Below are positions 33,408 to 42,282 of a stretch of 64,000 bases of DNA, one piece after another. The stretch comes from Ferrovibrio sp965278975 (GTDB lineage: Bacteria > Pseudomonadota > Alphaproteobacteria > Ferrovibrionales > Ferrovibrionaceae). The notes below the pieces were generated by a model that was not told the origin of the DNA, did no database searches, and saw only the letters and a list, made by a program, of their open reading frames with translations. The DNA lies in the NCBI RefSeq assembly GCF_965278975.1, contig NZ_OZ257126.1:682001-746000 (forward strand), in the 5' to 3' direction. The translations under genes were made by a program, and so were the position numbers. Numbering within the stretch: position 1 is the stretch's first letter; every line of letters begins with the position of its first letter.

Positions 33408-35096
33408 ATGATCCGGAAACTGCGCCGTTTGTGGCAGGTGCCCCGCGCCGCGGTCATCGTCTTCACCATTCTGGTGGTTGCCGGTATCTGGGCAACGGCA
33501 GCGCATCGCATAACCGCCAGCCGCGACCAGATCCGGCATGATGCCGAAAGCGAACTATTCGGCGCCCAGAAGGCATTGCAGGCGCATTTGCGCAAGACGT
33601 TGGAAACGGCCCAGGTGCTGCTTGCCGGCATAGACCACATGCTTGGCAGCGAACTCAACGACATGGCCGCCATCGAACGCCTGATAGAACGCATGCAGGG
33701 TTTCGACAATGAACCGATCGAAATCGGCCTGATCGGCGAGGACCAGAAATTGTGGCGGCTGGGCAATCCGCGCAGCAGCGCCGTGGACGTCAGCGACCGC
33801 GAATATATGCGGGCGCTGGCATCTGCCGAGCCCGGACAGCTCTATATTTCTGCCGTAAGCAGCAGCCGGGTTTCTGGCCGACCGGTGATCACGCTGACCC
33901 TGCGGACCGATTCCAACCGGCATGGCATTGACGCGCTGCTTGCCGCCGTGCCGGTGGCGCATTTCCGCGAAGCCTACAGCGACTTCCTGATTTCCGCCCC
34001 AACCTATCTCGGCATTGCCCGGCAGGATGGCCTGATGCTGTTCACCGCCAGCAACGAGCGGAATCTTTTCGGCGCCCGGATGCCTGATGGTTTTCTTGAT
34101 GACCTGCGCCGCAGCAAGGGACCTAGCGGCGTGATTGAATATACTGGCGGCGCCACCGTGCCGCCGATGCTGGCCGGCTATGCCATGCTGGACAAACTGC
34201 CGGTCACCGCCTTTGTCGCCGTTGAACTCCAGGATCTCACGGCCAAGTGGCATCGCCAGTTGATATTGCCGCTGGCGCTTGGTGGCATCGCCACGCTGCT
34301 GACAGTTGGCTTCATGCTGTTGATCCTGGCCCTGTTGCGCCGACGCGATGCCGAGGCGGCGCGGGTGCGCTGGGCGCTGAACCGGGCCGAGGCGGCAAAC
34401 GAAGCCAAGCGGCATTTCATGGCGCGGATGAGCCACGAACTGCGTACGCCGCTCAATGCCATCCTGGGTTTTTCCGAGGTCATCGCCACCGGCATGCTGG
34501 GCAGTCTGAGCGACACTTACCGCCGCTATGGCCAGGATATCCACCGCAGCGGCGAGCATCTACTGAGCCTAGTGAATCAGGTGTTGCAGATCGCGCGGCT
34601 GGAATCCCAAGCCATGCCGCTGAACGAAGAAAACTGCGACGTGGTAAAGGTGGTAAACGAAGCGGTGGACTTGGTGCGCGCCCAGGCCGCCGCGCGGCAA
34701 TTGCAGATCGGCATCGGCGACATGCCGACCGCCGCGCTGAAAGCTGATCCTTTGCTGCTGCGCCAGATGCTGCTCAACCTGCTCAGCAATGCAATCAAAT
34801 ATACCGAACCCGGCGGCTCCATCGTGGTATCGGCATTACAGGCAAGCGATGGCCTCAGCATCGTGGTGAGCGATACCGGGCGCGGCATTTCGCCGGATGA
34901 GCGCCGCCATGTCTTCGAGCCATTCGGCCGCGCCAACGCCATGGTGGCACGGCCGGAAGATGGCATGGGCCTCGGCCTGCCTATCGTACGCTCGCTGATG
35001 GCTTTGCATGGCGGGCGCATCGACCTGCGCTCGGCGCCGCGCCGGGGCACAGCCGCCACGCTGCGCTTTCCCCAGGGCCGCGTACTGGCGGCCTGA
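33408..35096 (+). CDS. Sensor histidine kinase with periplasmic dCache-like domain
   Basis: A 562-residue membrane kinase. One membrane helix near 14-31, a periplasmic region (32-280) resembling a double Cache sensor (DREYMRALAS, GQLYISAVSSSRVSGRPVITLT), a second helix near 285-308, then HisKA with the phosphorylated His343 in MSHELRTPLNAI. The ATPase domain has N-box LLNLLSNAIKYTEPGG and G-boxes SDTGRGIS and GMGLGLPIV. No receiver or response regulator is adjacent. It follows cheW by 43 bases, so chemotaxis-related input is possible. Its stop touches the convergent solute-binding gene. Confidence 0.92.
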   Translation: MIRKLRRLWQVPRAAVIVFTILVVAGIWATAAHRITASRDQIRHDAESELFGAQKALQAHLRKTLETAQVLLAGIDHMLGSELNDMAAIERLIERMQGFDNEPIEIGLIGEDQKLWRLGNPRSSAVDVSDREYMRALASAEPGQLYISAVSSSRVSGRPVITLTLRTDSNRHGIDALLAAVPVAHFREAYSDFLISAPTYLGIARQDGLMLFTASNERNLFGARMPDGFLDDLRRSKGPSGVIEYTGGATVPPMLAGYAMLDKLPVTAFVAVELQDLTAKWHRQLILPLALGGIATLLTVGFMLLILALLRRRDAEAARVRWALNRAEAANEAKRHFMARMSHELRTPLNAILGFSEVIATGMLGSLSDTYRRYGQDIHRSGEHLLSLVNQVLQIARLESQAMPLNEENCDVVKVVNEAVDLVRAQAAARQLQIGIGDMPTAALKADPLLLRQMLLNLLSNAIKYTEPGGSIVVSALQASDGLSIVVSDTGRGISPDERRHVFEPFGRANAMVARPEDGMGLGLPIVRSLMALHGGRIDLRSAPRRGTAATLRFPQGRVLAA

Positions 35097-35876
35097 TTAC
35101 TCCCAGTTCAGCATGATGCGGGTGATGCTGCCATCGCCGTTCATGGCATCCAGCGCGCGCTGCAGCCGTTCGGCCACAGCCGTCTTCGCCTTCGGCACGG
35201 CGACATAACGCGCCACGCGGTCAAACGTCTTGCCAAGGAAGCGGATTTCCTCGCGCAAGCCTTCCTGCTGCGCCAGATAGGCCAGGGTGACGCGGTCGCC
35301 GATGATGGCATCGACGCGTTTCGCCGCCAGCATGCGCAACAGCAGGCGGTTGTCGCCGGCAGTGCTTTCCTTCCGCAGATACGTCGCCTGATCGAAAGCA
35401 GCGCCATAGGTGTAGCCCTGCACCACACCAATGCTGAACGGTATGAAATCCTCCAGTTTATCCCAGTCCGGCATGCCATCGCGCGGCACGGCGAATACTG
35501 TCTCGCCATGGCGGAAGGGGCCAACCATGTGGAATTTCTCGAAGCGGTCCGGTCGGCCGACAAACTGGAAGGCAGCATCGATCTGGCCCAGTTCGAGGAG
35601 CTGCTGCACCCGGTTCCATGGCGCCGGCTCGAAGCGCGGCTCGGCGCCAGCCCGCCGCACCAGGGCAGTAATGATCTCCGCATCCATGCCAGTGATCCTG
35701 CCCTGATCGAGCCAGTTATAAGGCGGGAAGAAACTGTCGCAGGCGATCACCCAGGTTTCGCGGGCCGGGCCTGAAGCTTGAGCCTGGCCCATGCCCGGCG
35801 CGCCGATCAGCAGCAATGCCGCCAGCAGCAGTCGCCAAGTTGCCGTAGCCCAAAATGCCATGGCAGGGCCAAGCAT
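35097..35876 (-). CDS. Periplasmic solute-binding protein, family 3 (orphan)
   Basis: A 259-residue protein with a signal peptide (about 1-33, ending QAQA) and a type II solute-binding fold: VIACDSFFPPYNWLDQGRITGMDAEIITALVRRAG is the usual amino-acid-binding opening. It would bind a small polar solute. No permease or ATPase adjoins, so it either serves a remote ABC importer or feeds a sensor; the neighbouring Cache kinase is convergent and ends one base away. The ATG at 35876 has GAGGA about 10 bases upstream; an alternative ATG is five codons further in. Confidence 0.83.
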   Translation of the reverse strand: MLGPAMAFWATATWRLLLAALLLIGAPGMGQAQASGPARETWVIACDSFFPPYNWLDQGRITGMDAEIITALVRRAGAEPRFEPAPWNRVQQLLELGQIDAAFQFVGRPDRFEKFHMVGPFRHGETVFAVPRDGMPDWDKLEDFIPFSIGVVQGYTYGAAFDQATYLRKESTAGDNRLLLRMLAAKRVDAIIGDRVTLAYLAQQEGLREEIRFLGKTFDRVARYVAVPKAKTAVAERLQRALDAMNGDGSITRIMLNWE

Positions 35877-36041
35877 GCGTTCCGTTCCTCAAGGTTGCAC
35901 ACCAAGCTTAACCACAGGGCCGGTAACGTCCAGCAAAATCAGCAACTTGAAAATCCCTTCACCCCCACTTGCGGCTTTCTCATTTGCTTAAAATTGCAGC
36001 ACATCGTATCCACTGCGCACCAGCGACAAGGAAGCCGCGCC

Positions 36042-36956
36042 ATGGAATGGGCCTGGATACCGATCACCATCTGGGCCGCCGCCTGCCAGACTGTGCGCAC
36101 CGGCCTGCAGAAGCATCTCAAGGGCCGCCTCAGCACCAATGGCGCCAGCTTCACGCGCTTCGTTTTCGGCATGCCGCTGGCACTGATCTACCTGTGCATC
36201 GCCGCCCAGGTCAGCCAGGCGCCGGTGCCGGCAGCCAACAGCAGCTTCCTCGGCTGGATGCTGTTTGGCGCCGTGGCGCAGATCATCGCCACCAATCTGC
36301 TGATCCTGGCGCTGTCTTTACGCAATTTCGTGGTCGGCACCGCCTATTCCAAGACCGAGGCGATCCAGGCGGCGATCTTCGGTGTGGTGCTGCTGGGCGA
36401 GACGATCAGCGCGGCCGGCGTATTCGCCATCATCCTCGGCACCATCGGCGTGATGCTGATTTCGCTGCGCGGCAGCGATGACAAGCTGCGCGCCTTCCTG
36501 TTCGGCTGGACCGAGCGTTCGGCGCTGATCGGCATTGCCTCGGGCGGTTTCTTTGCCGTCTCGGCCATCGGCTTCCGCGCCGCCTCGCTTTCGTTGGAAG
36601 CGGCTAATATCCCGCTCGCCGCCGCTACCACGCTGGCCTATGCCACGGTGACACAGACCCTGCTGATGCTGGCCTTCATCGCCTGGCGCGAGCCGGGACA
36701 ACTGCGCGCCGTTGCCACCGCCTGGAAACCCGGCCTGATGGTGGGCGTCACCTCGGCTGCCGGCTCGGCCGGCTGGTTCACCGCCATGGCGCTGCAGGTG
36801 GCGGCCTATGTGCGCATGCTGGGGCTGGTGGAGATCGTGTTCACGTTCCTGATCGGCTATTTCGCCTTCCGCGAAAAACCGAGCAGCACCGAGATCATCG
36901 GCGTGGCGCTGCTGCTGAGCGGTATCGCCCTCAGCCTCGCCACGCACGCGATCTAG
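36042..36956 (+). CDS. EamA/DMT-superfamily transporter
   Basis: A 304-residue membrane protein with about ten hydrophobic helices arranged as two EamA-like halves (the first ending near 140 with GVMLISLRG, the second ending with SGIALSLATHAI). Members export amino acids, nucleosides or other metabolites. The start is the ATG after AAGGAAG; longer frames run into the intergenic region. It stands alone between the solute-binding gene (divergent) and the purine permease (convergent, 7 bases apart). The substrate is unknown. Confidence 0.88.
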   Translation: MEWAWIPITIWAAACQTVRTGLQKHLKGRLSTNGASFTRFVFGMPLALIYLCIAAQVSQAPVPAANSSFLGWMLFGAVAQIIATNLLILALSLRNFVVGTAYSKTEAIQAAIFGVVLLGETISAAGVFAIILGTIGVMLISLRGSDDKLRAFLFGWTERSALIGIASGGFFAVSAIGFRAASLSLEAANIPLAAATTLAYATVTQTLLMLAFIAWREPGQLRAVATAWKPGLMVGVTSAAGSAGWFTAMALQVAAYVRMLGLVEIVFTFLIGYFAFREKPSSTEIIGVALLLSGIALSLATHAI

Positions 36957-36963
36957 ACTGAAC

Positions 36964-38253
36964 TCAGGCGAATGCCAGCTTGGCGACGAAGGCAATCGCC
37001 AGCAGGATCATCACGAAGCTGACTTCCTGGATGCGGCCCGCGAGCAGCTTCGACACCACATAGGCGATGAAGCCGAGCGCGATGCCGGTGGCGATCGAGA
37101 AGGTCAGCGGCATGGCGATCATCGTCACCACCGCCGGGGCATACTCCGTCACATCCTCCCAGTCGATCTTCACCATGCTGCCAGCCATGACGCAGGCAAC
37201 AAAGAACAAGGCCGGCGCGGTGGCGAAAGCCGGAATCGAGGTGGCCAGCGGCGCAATGAAGATCGACAGCAGGAACAGCAGCGCCACCACTACTGCCGTG
37301 AGGCCGGTGCGGCCGCCGGCGCGGATACCGGAAGCGGATTCGATGTAGCTGGTAACCGTGGAAGTGCCCAGCGCGGCACCAACCATGCAGGCAACCGAGT
37401 CCGAGATGAAAGCCGGGCCGATACGCTTCAGCTTGCCATCCTCGTCCATCATGCCGGCGCGTGGCGCAATCGAAATCAGCGTGCCGGTATTGTCGAACAG
37501 GTCGACCATGAAGAAGGCAAAGACAATGGAGACCAGGCCGACCGAAAGCGCGCCGGGAATATCAAGCTGCAGGAAGGTCGGGGCCAGGCTTGGCGGCGCC
37601 GAGACCAGACCGTTGAACTTGGACACACCAGCAACGATGCCGATCACGGTGATAGCCAGGATGGCGATCATGATCGAGCCGGGTATCTTGCGGTAATCCA
37701 GCGCCACGATCAGCACGAAACCAAGGCAGGCAAGCAGGCCGGCCGGCGCGCCGATCTTGCCCAGCGTGACAATGGTGGCCGGATGCGCCACCACGATATT
37801 GGCATTCTCCAGCGCGATGATCGCAAGGAACAGGCCGATGCCGGCGCCAATGGCCATCTTCTGGCTCATCGGGATGGCATTGACGATCTTCTCCCGGATC
37901 GGCAGCACGCTGATGATGAGGAATAGACAGCCCGACAGGAACACGGCACCCAGGCCGACCTGCCAAGTGTGGCCCATGCCCAGCACCACGCCATAGGTGA
38001 AATAGGCGTTCAGGCCCATGCCCGGCGCCAGCGCCACCGGATAGCGCGCCCACAGGCCCATCAGCGCACTGGCGAAAGCGGCGCTCAGGCAGGTGGCGAC
38101 GAAGGCGGCCCCCTGGTCCATGCCGGCCTTCGACATGATCATCGGGTTGACGAAGATGATGTAGGCCATGGTGAGGAAGGTGGTGAGCCCCGCCACCAGT
38201 TCGACCCGCACCGTGGTGCCGTGTTCCTTCAGGCGGAAATAACTTTCGAGCAT
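36964..38253 (-). CDS. NCS2-family guanine/hypoxanthine permease (AzgA/PbuG-like)
   Basis: A 429-residue membrane permease with 12 or more helices. MLESYFRLKEHGTTVRVELVAGLTTFLTMAYIIFVNP is the hallmark N-terminus of the AzgA/PbuG branch, and SYIESASGIRAGGRTGLTAVVVA near 340 is the second conserved helix. It takes up hypoxanthine, guanine or adenine with protons. GGGGGA lies 7 bases before the ATG; the longer upstream frame has no such site. It is divergent from the SDR gene over 168 bases. I looked for a purine riboswitch there and saw none. Confidence 0.9.
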   Translation of the reverse strand: MLESYFRLKEHGTTVRVELVAGLTTFLTMAYIIFVNPMIMSKAGMDQGAAFVATCLSAAFASALMGLWARYPVALAPGMGLNAYFTYGVVLGMGHTWQVGLGAVFLSGCLFLIISVLPIREKIVNAIPMSQKMAIGAGIGLFLAIIALENANIVVAHPATIVTLGKIGAPAGLLACLGFVLIVALDYRKIPGSIMIAILAITVIGIVAGVSKFNGLVSAPPSLAPTFLQLDIPGALSVGLVSIVFAFFMVDLFDNTGTLISIAPRAGMMDEDGKLKRIGPAFISDSVACMVGAALGTSTVTSYIESASGIRAGGRTGLTAVVVALLFLLSIFIAPLATSIPAFATAPALFFVACVMAGSMVKIDWEDVTEYAPAVVTMIAMPLTFSIATGIALGFIAYVVSKLLAGRIQEVSFVMILLAIAFVAKLAFA

Positions 38254-38382
38254 GTGATATCCCCCAAGCCTGCGTCCGGCAGCCCCCGCCACCCTCGGAG
38301 TCGCAGCGCATCCGATCACGGAACTGTAATGCCGGCGCTTGAGTCGCGCCAACTGGATTCCACCTTCCTTGCCGCCACCATT

Positions 38383-38395
38383 CATATCTGATATG
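38383..38395. promoter_or_regulatory. Palindromic operator candidate upstream of the SDR-cupin operon
   Basis: CATATC-T-GATATG is a perfect 13-base palindrome ending 27 bases before the SDR start codon, where a repressor would block transcription. A partly overlapping pair CTGA-TATG-TCAG lies at 38388-38399. No regulator gene is adjacent. Confidence 0.5.
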
Positions 38396-38421
38396 TCAGT
38401 CAGACTAAGGGAGAGACAGGT

Positions 38422-39150
38422 ATGGGCAGGTATTCATTCGATTTTTCCGGCCAGGTGGCCTTGGTCAGCGGTGGCAGCAGCGGCATCGGTCGCGCCATCG
38501 CGGAAGCCTTGCGCGATGCCGGCGCAAAGGTGATCGCCACCCATCTGCCGGGCGAGGCACCGGATGCCGATGGCATCAAGTTCGTGCCGCTGGATGCGGC
38601 CGACCAGGCCGGCGTCGAAGCTCTGATCCACCATATCGGCACTGACCCGGGCCGGCTCGACATCCTGGTGAACTGCGCCGGCATGATCCGCCGCCAGGCC
38701 GAATTCGACATGCCGACCTTCCTGCGCGTGCTGGATGTGAACCTGGCCGGCACGATGCGGCTCTGCACCGCCGCCAAACCGCTGCTGGCGCGCCAGGGCG
38801 GCAGCATCGTCAACACCGCCTCGATGCTCAGCTTCTTCGGCGGCGGGCTGGTGCCGGCCTATTCCGCCAGCAAGGGCGGCGTGATGCAGCTCACCAAATC
38901 GCTGGCGATTGCCTGGGCCGGCGAAAATATCCGCGTCAACGCCGTGGCGCCGGGCTGGATCGCAACCCCGCTGACCCAGGCATTGCAGGATGACCAGGGC
39001 CGTTCGCAGGCCATTCTCGACCGCACGCCGATGAAACGCTGGGGCAGCCCTGAGGATGTCGCCCGCGCCGTGCTGTTCCTGGCTTCCGATGCCGCCGGCT
39101 TCATTACCGGCAGCATCCTGCCGGTGGATGGCGGCTACGCCGTCGCGTGA
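38422..39150 (+). CDS. Short-chain dehydrogenase/reductase
   Basis: A 242-residue classical SDR. Cofactor loop VSGGSSGIGRAIAEAL is at 14-29, NCAG near 85, and the catalytic Tyr/Lys pair is in AYSASKGG near 146-153, with the usual VAPGWIATPL and FITGSILPVDGGYA at the C-terminus. The likely acidic/basic pattern around residue 40 (THLPGE) leaves NAD or NADP open. GGGAGAGACAGGT precedes the ATG. The cupin gene starts 10 bases after its stop, so the two form a small operon, probably for an aromatic or sugar-acid substrate. Confidence 0.88.
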   Translation: MGRYSFDFSGQVALVSGGSSGIGRAIAEALRDAGAKVIATHLPGEAPDADGIKFVPLDAADQAGVEALIHHIGTDPGRLDILVNCAGMIRRQAEFDMPTFLRVLDVNLAGTMRLCTAAKPLLARQGGSIVNTASMLSFFGGGLVPAYSASKGGVMQLTKSLAIAWAGENIRVNAVAPGWIATPLTQALQDDQGRSQAILDRTPMKRWGSPEDVARAVLFLASDAAGFITGSILPVDGGYAVA

Positions 39151-39160
39151 AGGAAACACC

Positions 39161-39676
39161 ATGACCGACGATACCAGCCGCATGCCCTACCAGCTTCCCT
39201 TCCCCAAGGAAGCCGCCCCCGAAATCGTGATCGGCAGCGTGATCCCCGAGGATGAACGCGTCTGGGTGCCGCAGGCGGAAAATGTCTGGTTCCGGCCGCT
39301 CTGCCTGCATGCCAGCCAGGGCTATTGGGTCAACCTGCTGCGCGTGCGCCGCTCCGGCGTGCTGAGCCGCCACCGCCATCCTGCCCCTGTGCATGGCCAT
39401 GTGCTGCGCGGCAAATGGCATTACCTGGAACATGACTGGGTGGCGGAAACCGGCTCCTATGTGTTCGAACCGCCGGGCGAGACCCATACCCTGGTGGTGC
39501 CGGAGGATTGCCCGGAAATGATCACGCTGTTCCACATCACCGGCGCCATGATCTATGTCGATCCCTGGGGCAAGGTGATGGCTTATGAGGATGTGTTCAG
39601 CAAGATCGAGATGTGCCGCAAGCATTACATCGCCTGCGGCCTCGGCGCGGATTACGTCGACCGCTTCATCCGCTAG
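39161..39676 (+). CDS. Cupin protein, 2,4'-dihydroxyacetophenone dioxygenase-like
   Basis: A 171-residue single-domain cupin. The metal-binding motif is visible as HRHPAPVHGHVLRG (His-x-His... His) with a second arm ETHTLV near 105. The overall layout, RPLCLHASQGYWVNLLRV...VHGHVLRGKWHYLEHDW, is that of the 2,4'-dihydroxyacetophenone dioxygenase family, which cleaves C-C bonds with non-haem iron. AAGGAAAC precedes the ATG. The SDR upstream is the probable pathway partner. Substrate is inferred only from family resemblance. Confidence 0.78.
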   Translation: MTDDTSRMPYQLPFPKEAAPEIVIGSVIPEDERVWVPQAENVWFRPLCLHASQGYWVNLLRVRRSGVLSRHRHPAPVHGHVLRGKWHYLEHDWVAETGSYVFEPPGETHTLVVPEDCPEMITLFHITGAMIYVDPWGKVMAYEDVFSKIEMCRKHYIACGLGADYVDRFIR

Positions 39677-40533
39677 AACTTATTCACCGGCAGCTTGAGA
39701 TAGCGGATGCCGTTGGCCGCCGGCGGCGGCAGCTCTCCGGCGCGGATATTCACCTGCACCGAAGGCAGGATCAGCGCCGGCATGTCGAGCTTGCGGTCGC
39801 GCGCCTCGCGCATGGCGACAAACCCCGCTTCGTCGATGCCATCATGCACATGCACATTTTTGGCGCGCTGCGCCGCCACCGTGGTTTCCCAGGCATACAC
39901 ATCGCGACCCGGCGCCTTGTAGTCATGGCACATGAAAAGCCGCGTCTCCGGCGGCAGGCTCAACAGCCTGCGGATCGAGCGGTAGAGCGTGGCGGCATCA
40001 CCGCCGGGGAAATCGCAGCGCGCCGTACCGTAATCGGGCATGAACAGCGTATCGCCGACGAACACGGCATCATTGATCCGGTAGCTGATGCAGGCCGGCG
40101 TGTGCCCCGGCGTGGCAATTACCTCGATTTCCAGATCGCCTAGCGGCAAACGCTCACCATCCTGCACCAGATGATCGAAGGCGGAGCCATCGGTAGCAAG
40201 GTCAGCCGCATCGAAGATCGGCTTGAACACCTTCTGCACCTGGGCGATGCCAGCACCGATCACGGTGCGCGCACCACAGCGCCGCCGCACCACGGTGGCG
40301 GCCGAGAAATGATCGGCATGAGCATGGGTTTCCAGCGACCAGCGCAGATCCAGGCCCCGCTTTTCAACCTCGGCCAGCATGGCATCGATGGCAAAGGTAG
40401 CGGTGCGGCAGGATTTGGCATCGAAATCCAGTACCGGATCGATCAGCGCCGCCTGCCGGGTGGCATCATCCCAGACCAGATAGGCCACGGTGTTGCTGGC
40501 CTCGTGGAAATGTGGGGAAATCTGCAATGCCAT
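39673..40533 (-). CDS. blh: Persulfide dioxygenase-like metallo-beta-lactamase (Blh/ETHE1 type)
   Basis: A 286-residue MBL-fold enzyme. The metal site begins HAHADH (70-75), followed by GHTPACI and GDTLFMPDYGTARCDFPGGDA, the ETHE1/Blh signature, and LFMCHDYKAPGR. Such enzymes oxidise glutathione persulfide to sulfite using mononuclear iron. It is divergent from the BigR-like regulator over tandem operators, and rhodanese and TauE genes follow that regulator, which together make a sulfide-detoxification set. The 3' end overlaps the convergent cupin gene by 4 bases. Confidence 0.88.
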   Translation of the reverse strand: MALQISPHFHEASNTVAYLVWDDATRQAALIDPVLDFDAKSCRTATFAIDAMLAEVEKRGLDLRWSLETHAHADHFSAATVVRRRCGARTVIGAGIAQVQKVFKPIFDAADLATDGSAFDHLVQDGERLPLGDLEIEVIATPGHTPACISYRINDAVFVGDTLFMPDYGTARCDFPGGDAATLYRSIRRLLSLPPETRLFMCHDYKAPGRDVYAWETTVAAQRAKNVHVHDGIDEAGFVAMREARDRKLDMPALILPSVQVNIRAGELPPPAANGIRYLKLPVNKF

Positions 40534-40563
40534 GGCGCCCTCATTCAGCCTATTGCAAATATA

Positions 40564-40592
40564 TTAGAAAATACTAAATTAGCAACATCTAA
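40564..40592. promoter_or_regulatory. Tandem BigR-type operators
   Basis: Two copies of TTAG-N6-CTAA (40564-40577 and 40579-40592), 15 bases apart, lie in the 78-base AT-rich region between blh and the ArsR-type gene. BigR repressors bind AT-rich inverted repeats of this kind. They would control both directions. Confidence 0.75.
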
Positions 40593-40611
40593 AATATATG
40601 GATTGCCGTAA

Positions 40612-40941
40612 ATGCCAGCCAAGCCCGATGCCGCCGCCATGGCCGAAGCTGCGCAGGAAGCCAGCCGCTTCCTGCGCCAGCTCGCCAATGAAAAGCGGCT
40701 GCTTGCCCTCTGCCAACTGGTGGAAGGCGAATTGAGTGTAGGCGATCTGGCGTCACGCGTTAACCTCAGCCATTCCGCCCTGTCACAGCATCTCCAGAAG
40801 CTGCGTGACGACGGGCTGGTTGCTACGCGGCGTGACGGCCAAACCATCTATTACCGCCTCGCCGATCCCAAAGTCGCGGCGCTGATCGAACTGCTGTATC
40901 GGCAATTCTGCCAGCCCACCAGCAAATCAAAGAAGAAGTGA
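40612..40941 (+). CDS. bigR: BigR-like ArsR-family sulfide sensor repressor
   Basis: A 109-residue winged-helix regulator of the ArsR/SmtB family. The DNA-recognition helix is LSHSALSQHLQKLRDDGLV (52-70). Two cysteines, Cys34 and Cys100, sit at the places where BigR and SqrR form the disulfide or polysulfide bridge that releases DNA on sulfide exposure; no arsenic-type Cys pair is present. It lies next to tandem inverted-repeat operators and heads an operon with the rhodanese and TauE genes. The tail is Lys-rich. Confidence 0.88.
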   Translation: MPAKPDAAAMAEAAQEASRFLRQLANEKRLLALCQLVEGELSVGDLASRVNLSHSALSQHLQKLRDDGLVATRRDGQTIYYRLADPKVAALIELLYRQFCQPTSKSKKK

Positions 40942-40942
40942 C

Positions 40943-41476
40943 ATGACCCTGCAAGCCATCTCTCCTGATCGTCTGAAAACCCTGATGGATGCCGGTCAGG
41001 CCGTGCTGATCGACATCCGCGAGCCCTCCGAGCATGCCCGCGAACACATCCTGGGCGCCCGCCTGGCACCGCTTTCTGCCTTTGACCGCCATGACTTCGA
41101 CCGCGACAAAGACAAGGTTGCCGTGTTCCATTGCAAAAGCGGCAACCGCACGGCGATGAATGTCACCCGGCTTGCCGCTGCCGGCTTCCGCGAGGCCTAT
41201 ATCCTGCAAGGCGGACTGGACGCCTGGCGCAAGGCTGGCCTGCCGCTGCATGAAAACCGTGACGCTCCCATCGATCTGATGCGTCAGGTGCAGATCACTG
41301 CCGGCAGCATGGTGGCGCTGGGCGCATTGCTGGCCTGGCTGGTCTCGCCCTGGTTCATCGCGCTTTCCGGCTTTGTCGGTGCCGGGCTGGTTTTCGCCGG
41401 TGTCACCGGCTTCTGCGGCATGGCCCGCCTGCTCGCCCTGATGCCCTGGAACCGCCGCTTCGCCACGCCTGCGTGA
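40943..41476 (+). CDS. Rhodanese-domain protein with C-terminal membrane (DUF2892) segment
   Basis: A 177-residue protein. Residues 1-110 are a rhodanese domain with active Cys64 in HCKSGNRT, which accepts and transfers sulfane sulfur. Residues 115-177 contain two membrane helices of the DUF2892 type (GALLAWLVSPWFIALSGFVG and VFAGVTGFCGMARLLALMPW), anchoring it to the inner membrane. It starts 1 base after the bigR stop. It probably handles persulfide sulfur alongside the MBL dioxygenase. Confidence 0.88.
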   Translation: MTLQAISPDRLKTLMDAGQAVLIDIREPSEHAREHILGARLAPLSAFDRHDFDRDKDKVAVFHCKSGNRTAMNVTRLAAAGFREAYILQGGLDAWRKAGLPLHENRDAPIDLMRQVQITAGSMVALGALLAWLVSPWFIALSGFVGAGLVFAGVTGFCGMARLLALMPWNRRFATPA

Positions 41477-41483
41477 TGCCAGG

Positions 41484-42272
41484 ATGCTTGGTTCTGCTGT
41501 AACGGTTGGCGCCGGTGCATTGGTCGGCGTGGTGCTGGGCCTGATCGGTGGCGGTGGCTCGATCCTGGCCGTGCCGCTACTGCTGTATGGCGTCGGCATC
41601 ACCGATCCGCACCGCGCCATCGGCACGGCTTCGCTTGCGGTGGCAGCGAGTGCCGCTCTCGGCCTGATACCGCATGCCCGTGCCGGCACCGTGAAATGGC
41701 CCTGCGCCAGCGTGTTTGCCGCTAGCGGCATGATCGGCGCCGCCATCGGCGCCTGGACCGGGCGCCAAGTGGATGGGCAGAAACTGATCGCACTTTTCGC
41801 CCTGGCGATGCTGGCCGTGGCGGTGAACCTGCTGCGCAAGCGCAACGAAGGCGGCGACCCTGCCACACGCATCACGCCGCGCATCGCTTGGCGCCTGGGC
41901 GGGCTCGGCCTGCTGACCGGCCTTGCCGCCGGCTTCTTCGGCATCGGCGGCGGTTTCCTGATCCTGCCCGGCCTGTTGCTCGGTTCCGGCATGGCGGTGC
42001 TGAACGCCGTCGGCTCCTCGCTGCTTGGTGTTGCCGCCTTCGGCATGACCACGGCGGCCAGCTACGCCAGCGCCGGGCTGGTAGATTGGCCCATTGCCGG
42101 GCTCTTCATCCTGGGGGGTGCCTTCGGCGGCTGGTTCGGCCAGCGGCTGGCACAGCGGCTGGCACCTCAGCGTGGCCTGCTGACCGGACTATTCGCCGTC
42201 ATGCTGGCGCTGGTGGCAGCCTACATGCTCTACCGCAGCGCAATGCTTCATTTCGGGAACGCGATGCTCTAA
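41484..42272 (+). CDS. TauE/SafE-family sulfite/sulfonate exporter
   Basis: A 262-residue membrane protein with about eight helices in two similar halves, each with the Gly-rich family motif (VLGLIGGGGSILAVPLLLYGVGI near the start and AAGFFGIGGGFLILPGLLLG near 155). In the BigR regulon such proteins are thought to export the sulfite made by persulfide oxidation. It lies 7 bases after the rhodanese gene. The initiating ATG has only a weak ribosome site. Confidence 0.87.
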   Translation: MLGSAVTVGAGALVGVVLGLIGGGGSILAVPLLLYGVGITDPHRAIGTASLAVAASAALGLIPHARAGTVKWPCASVFAASGMIGAAIGAWTGRQVDGQKLIALFALAMLAVAVNLLRKRNEGGDPATRITPRIAWRLGGLGLLTGLAAGFFGIGGGFLILPGLLLGSGMAVLNAVGSSLLGVAAFGMTTAASYASAGLVDWPIAGLFILGGAFGGWFGQRLAQRLAPQRGLLTGLFAVMLALVAAYMLYRSAMLHFGNAML

Positions 42273-42282
42273 GGTCCGCGCC

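Noticed and set aside
38254..38421. Purine riboswitch upstream of the NCS2 permease
   Set aside because: I did not find the three-helix purine aptamer core; only the palindrome serving the opposite gene stands out.
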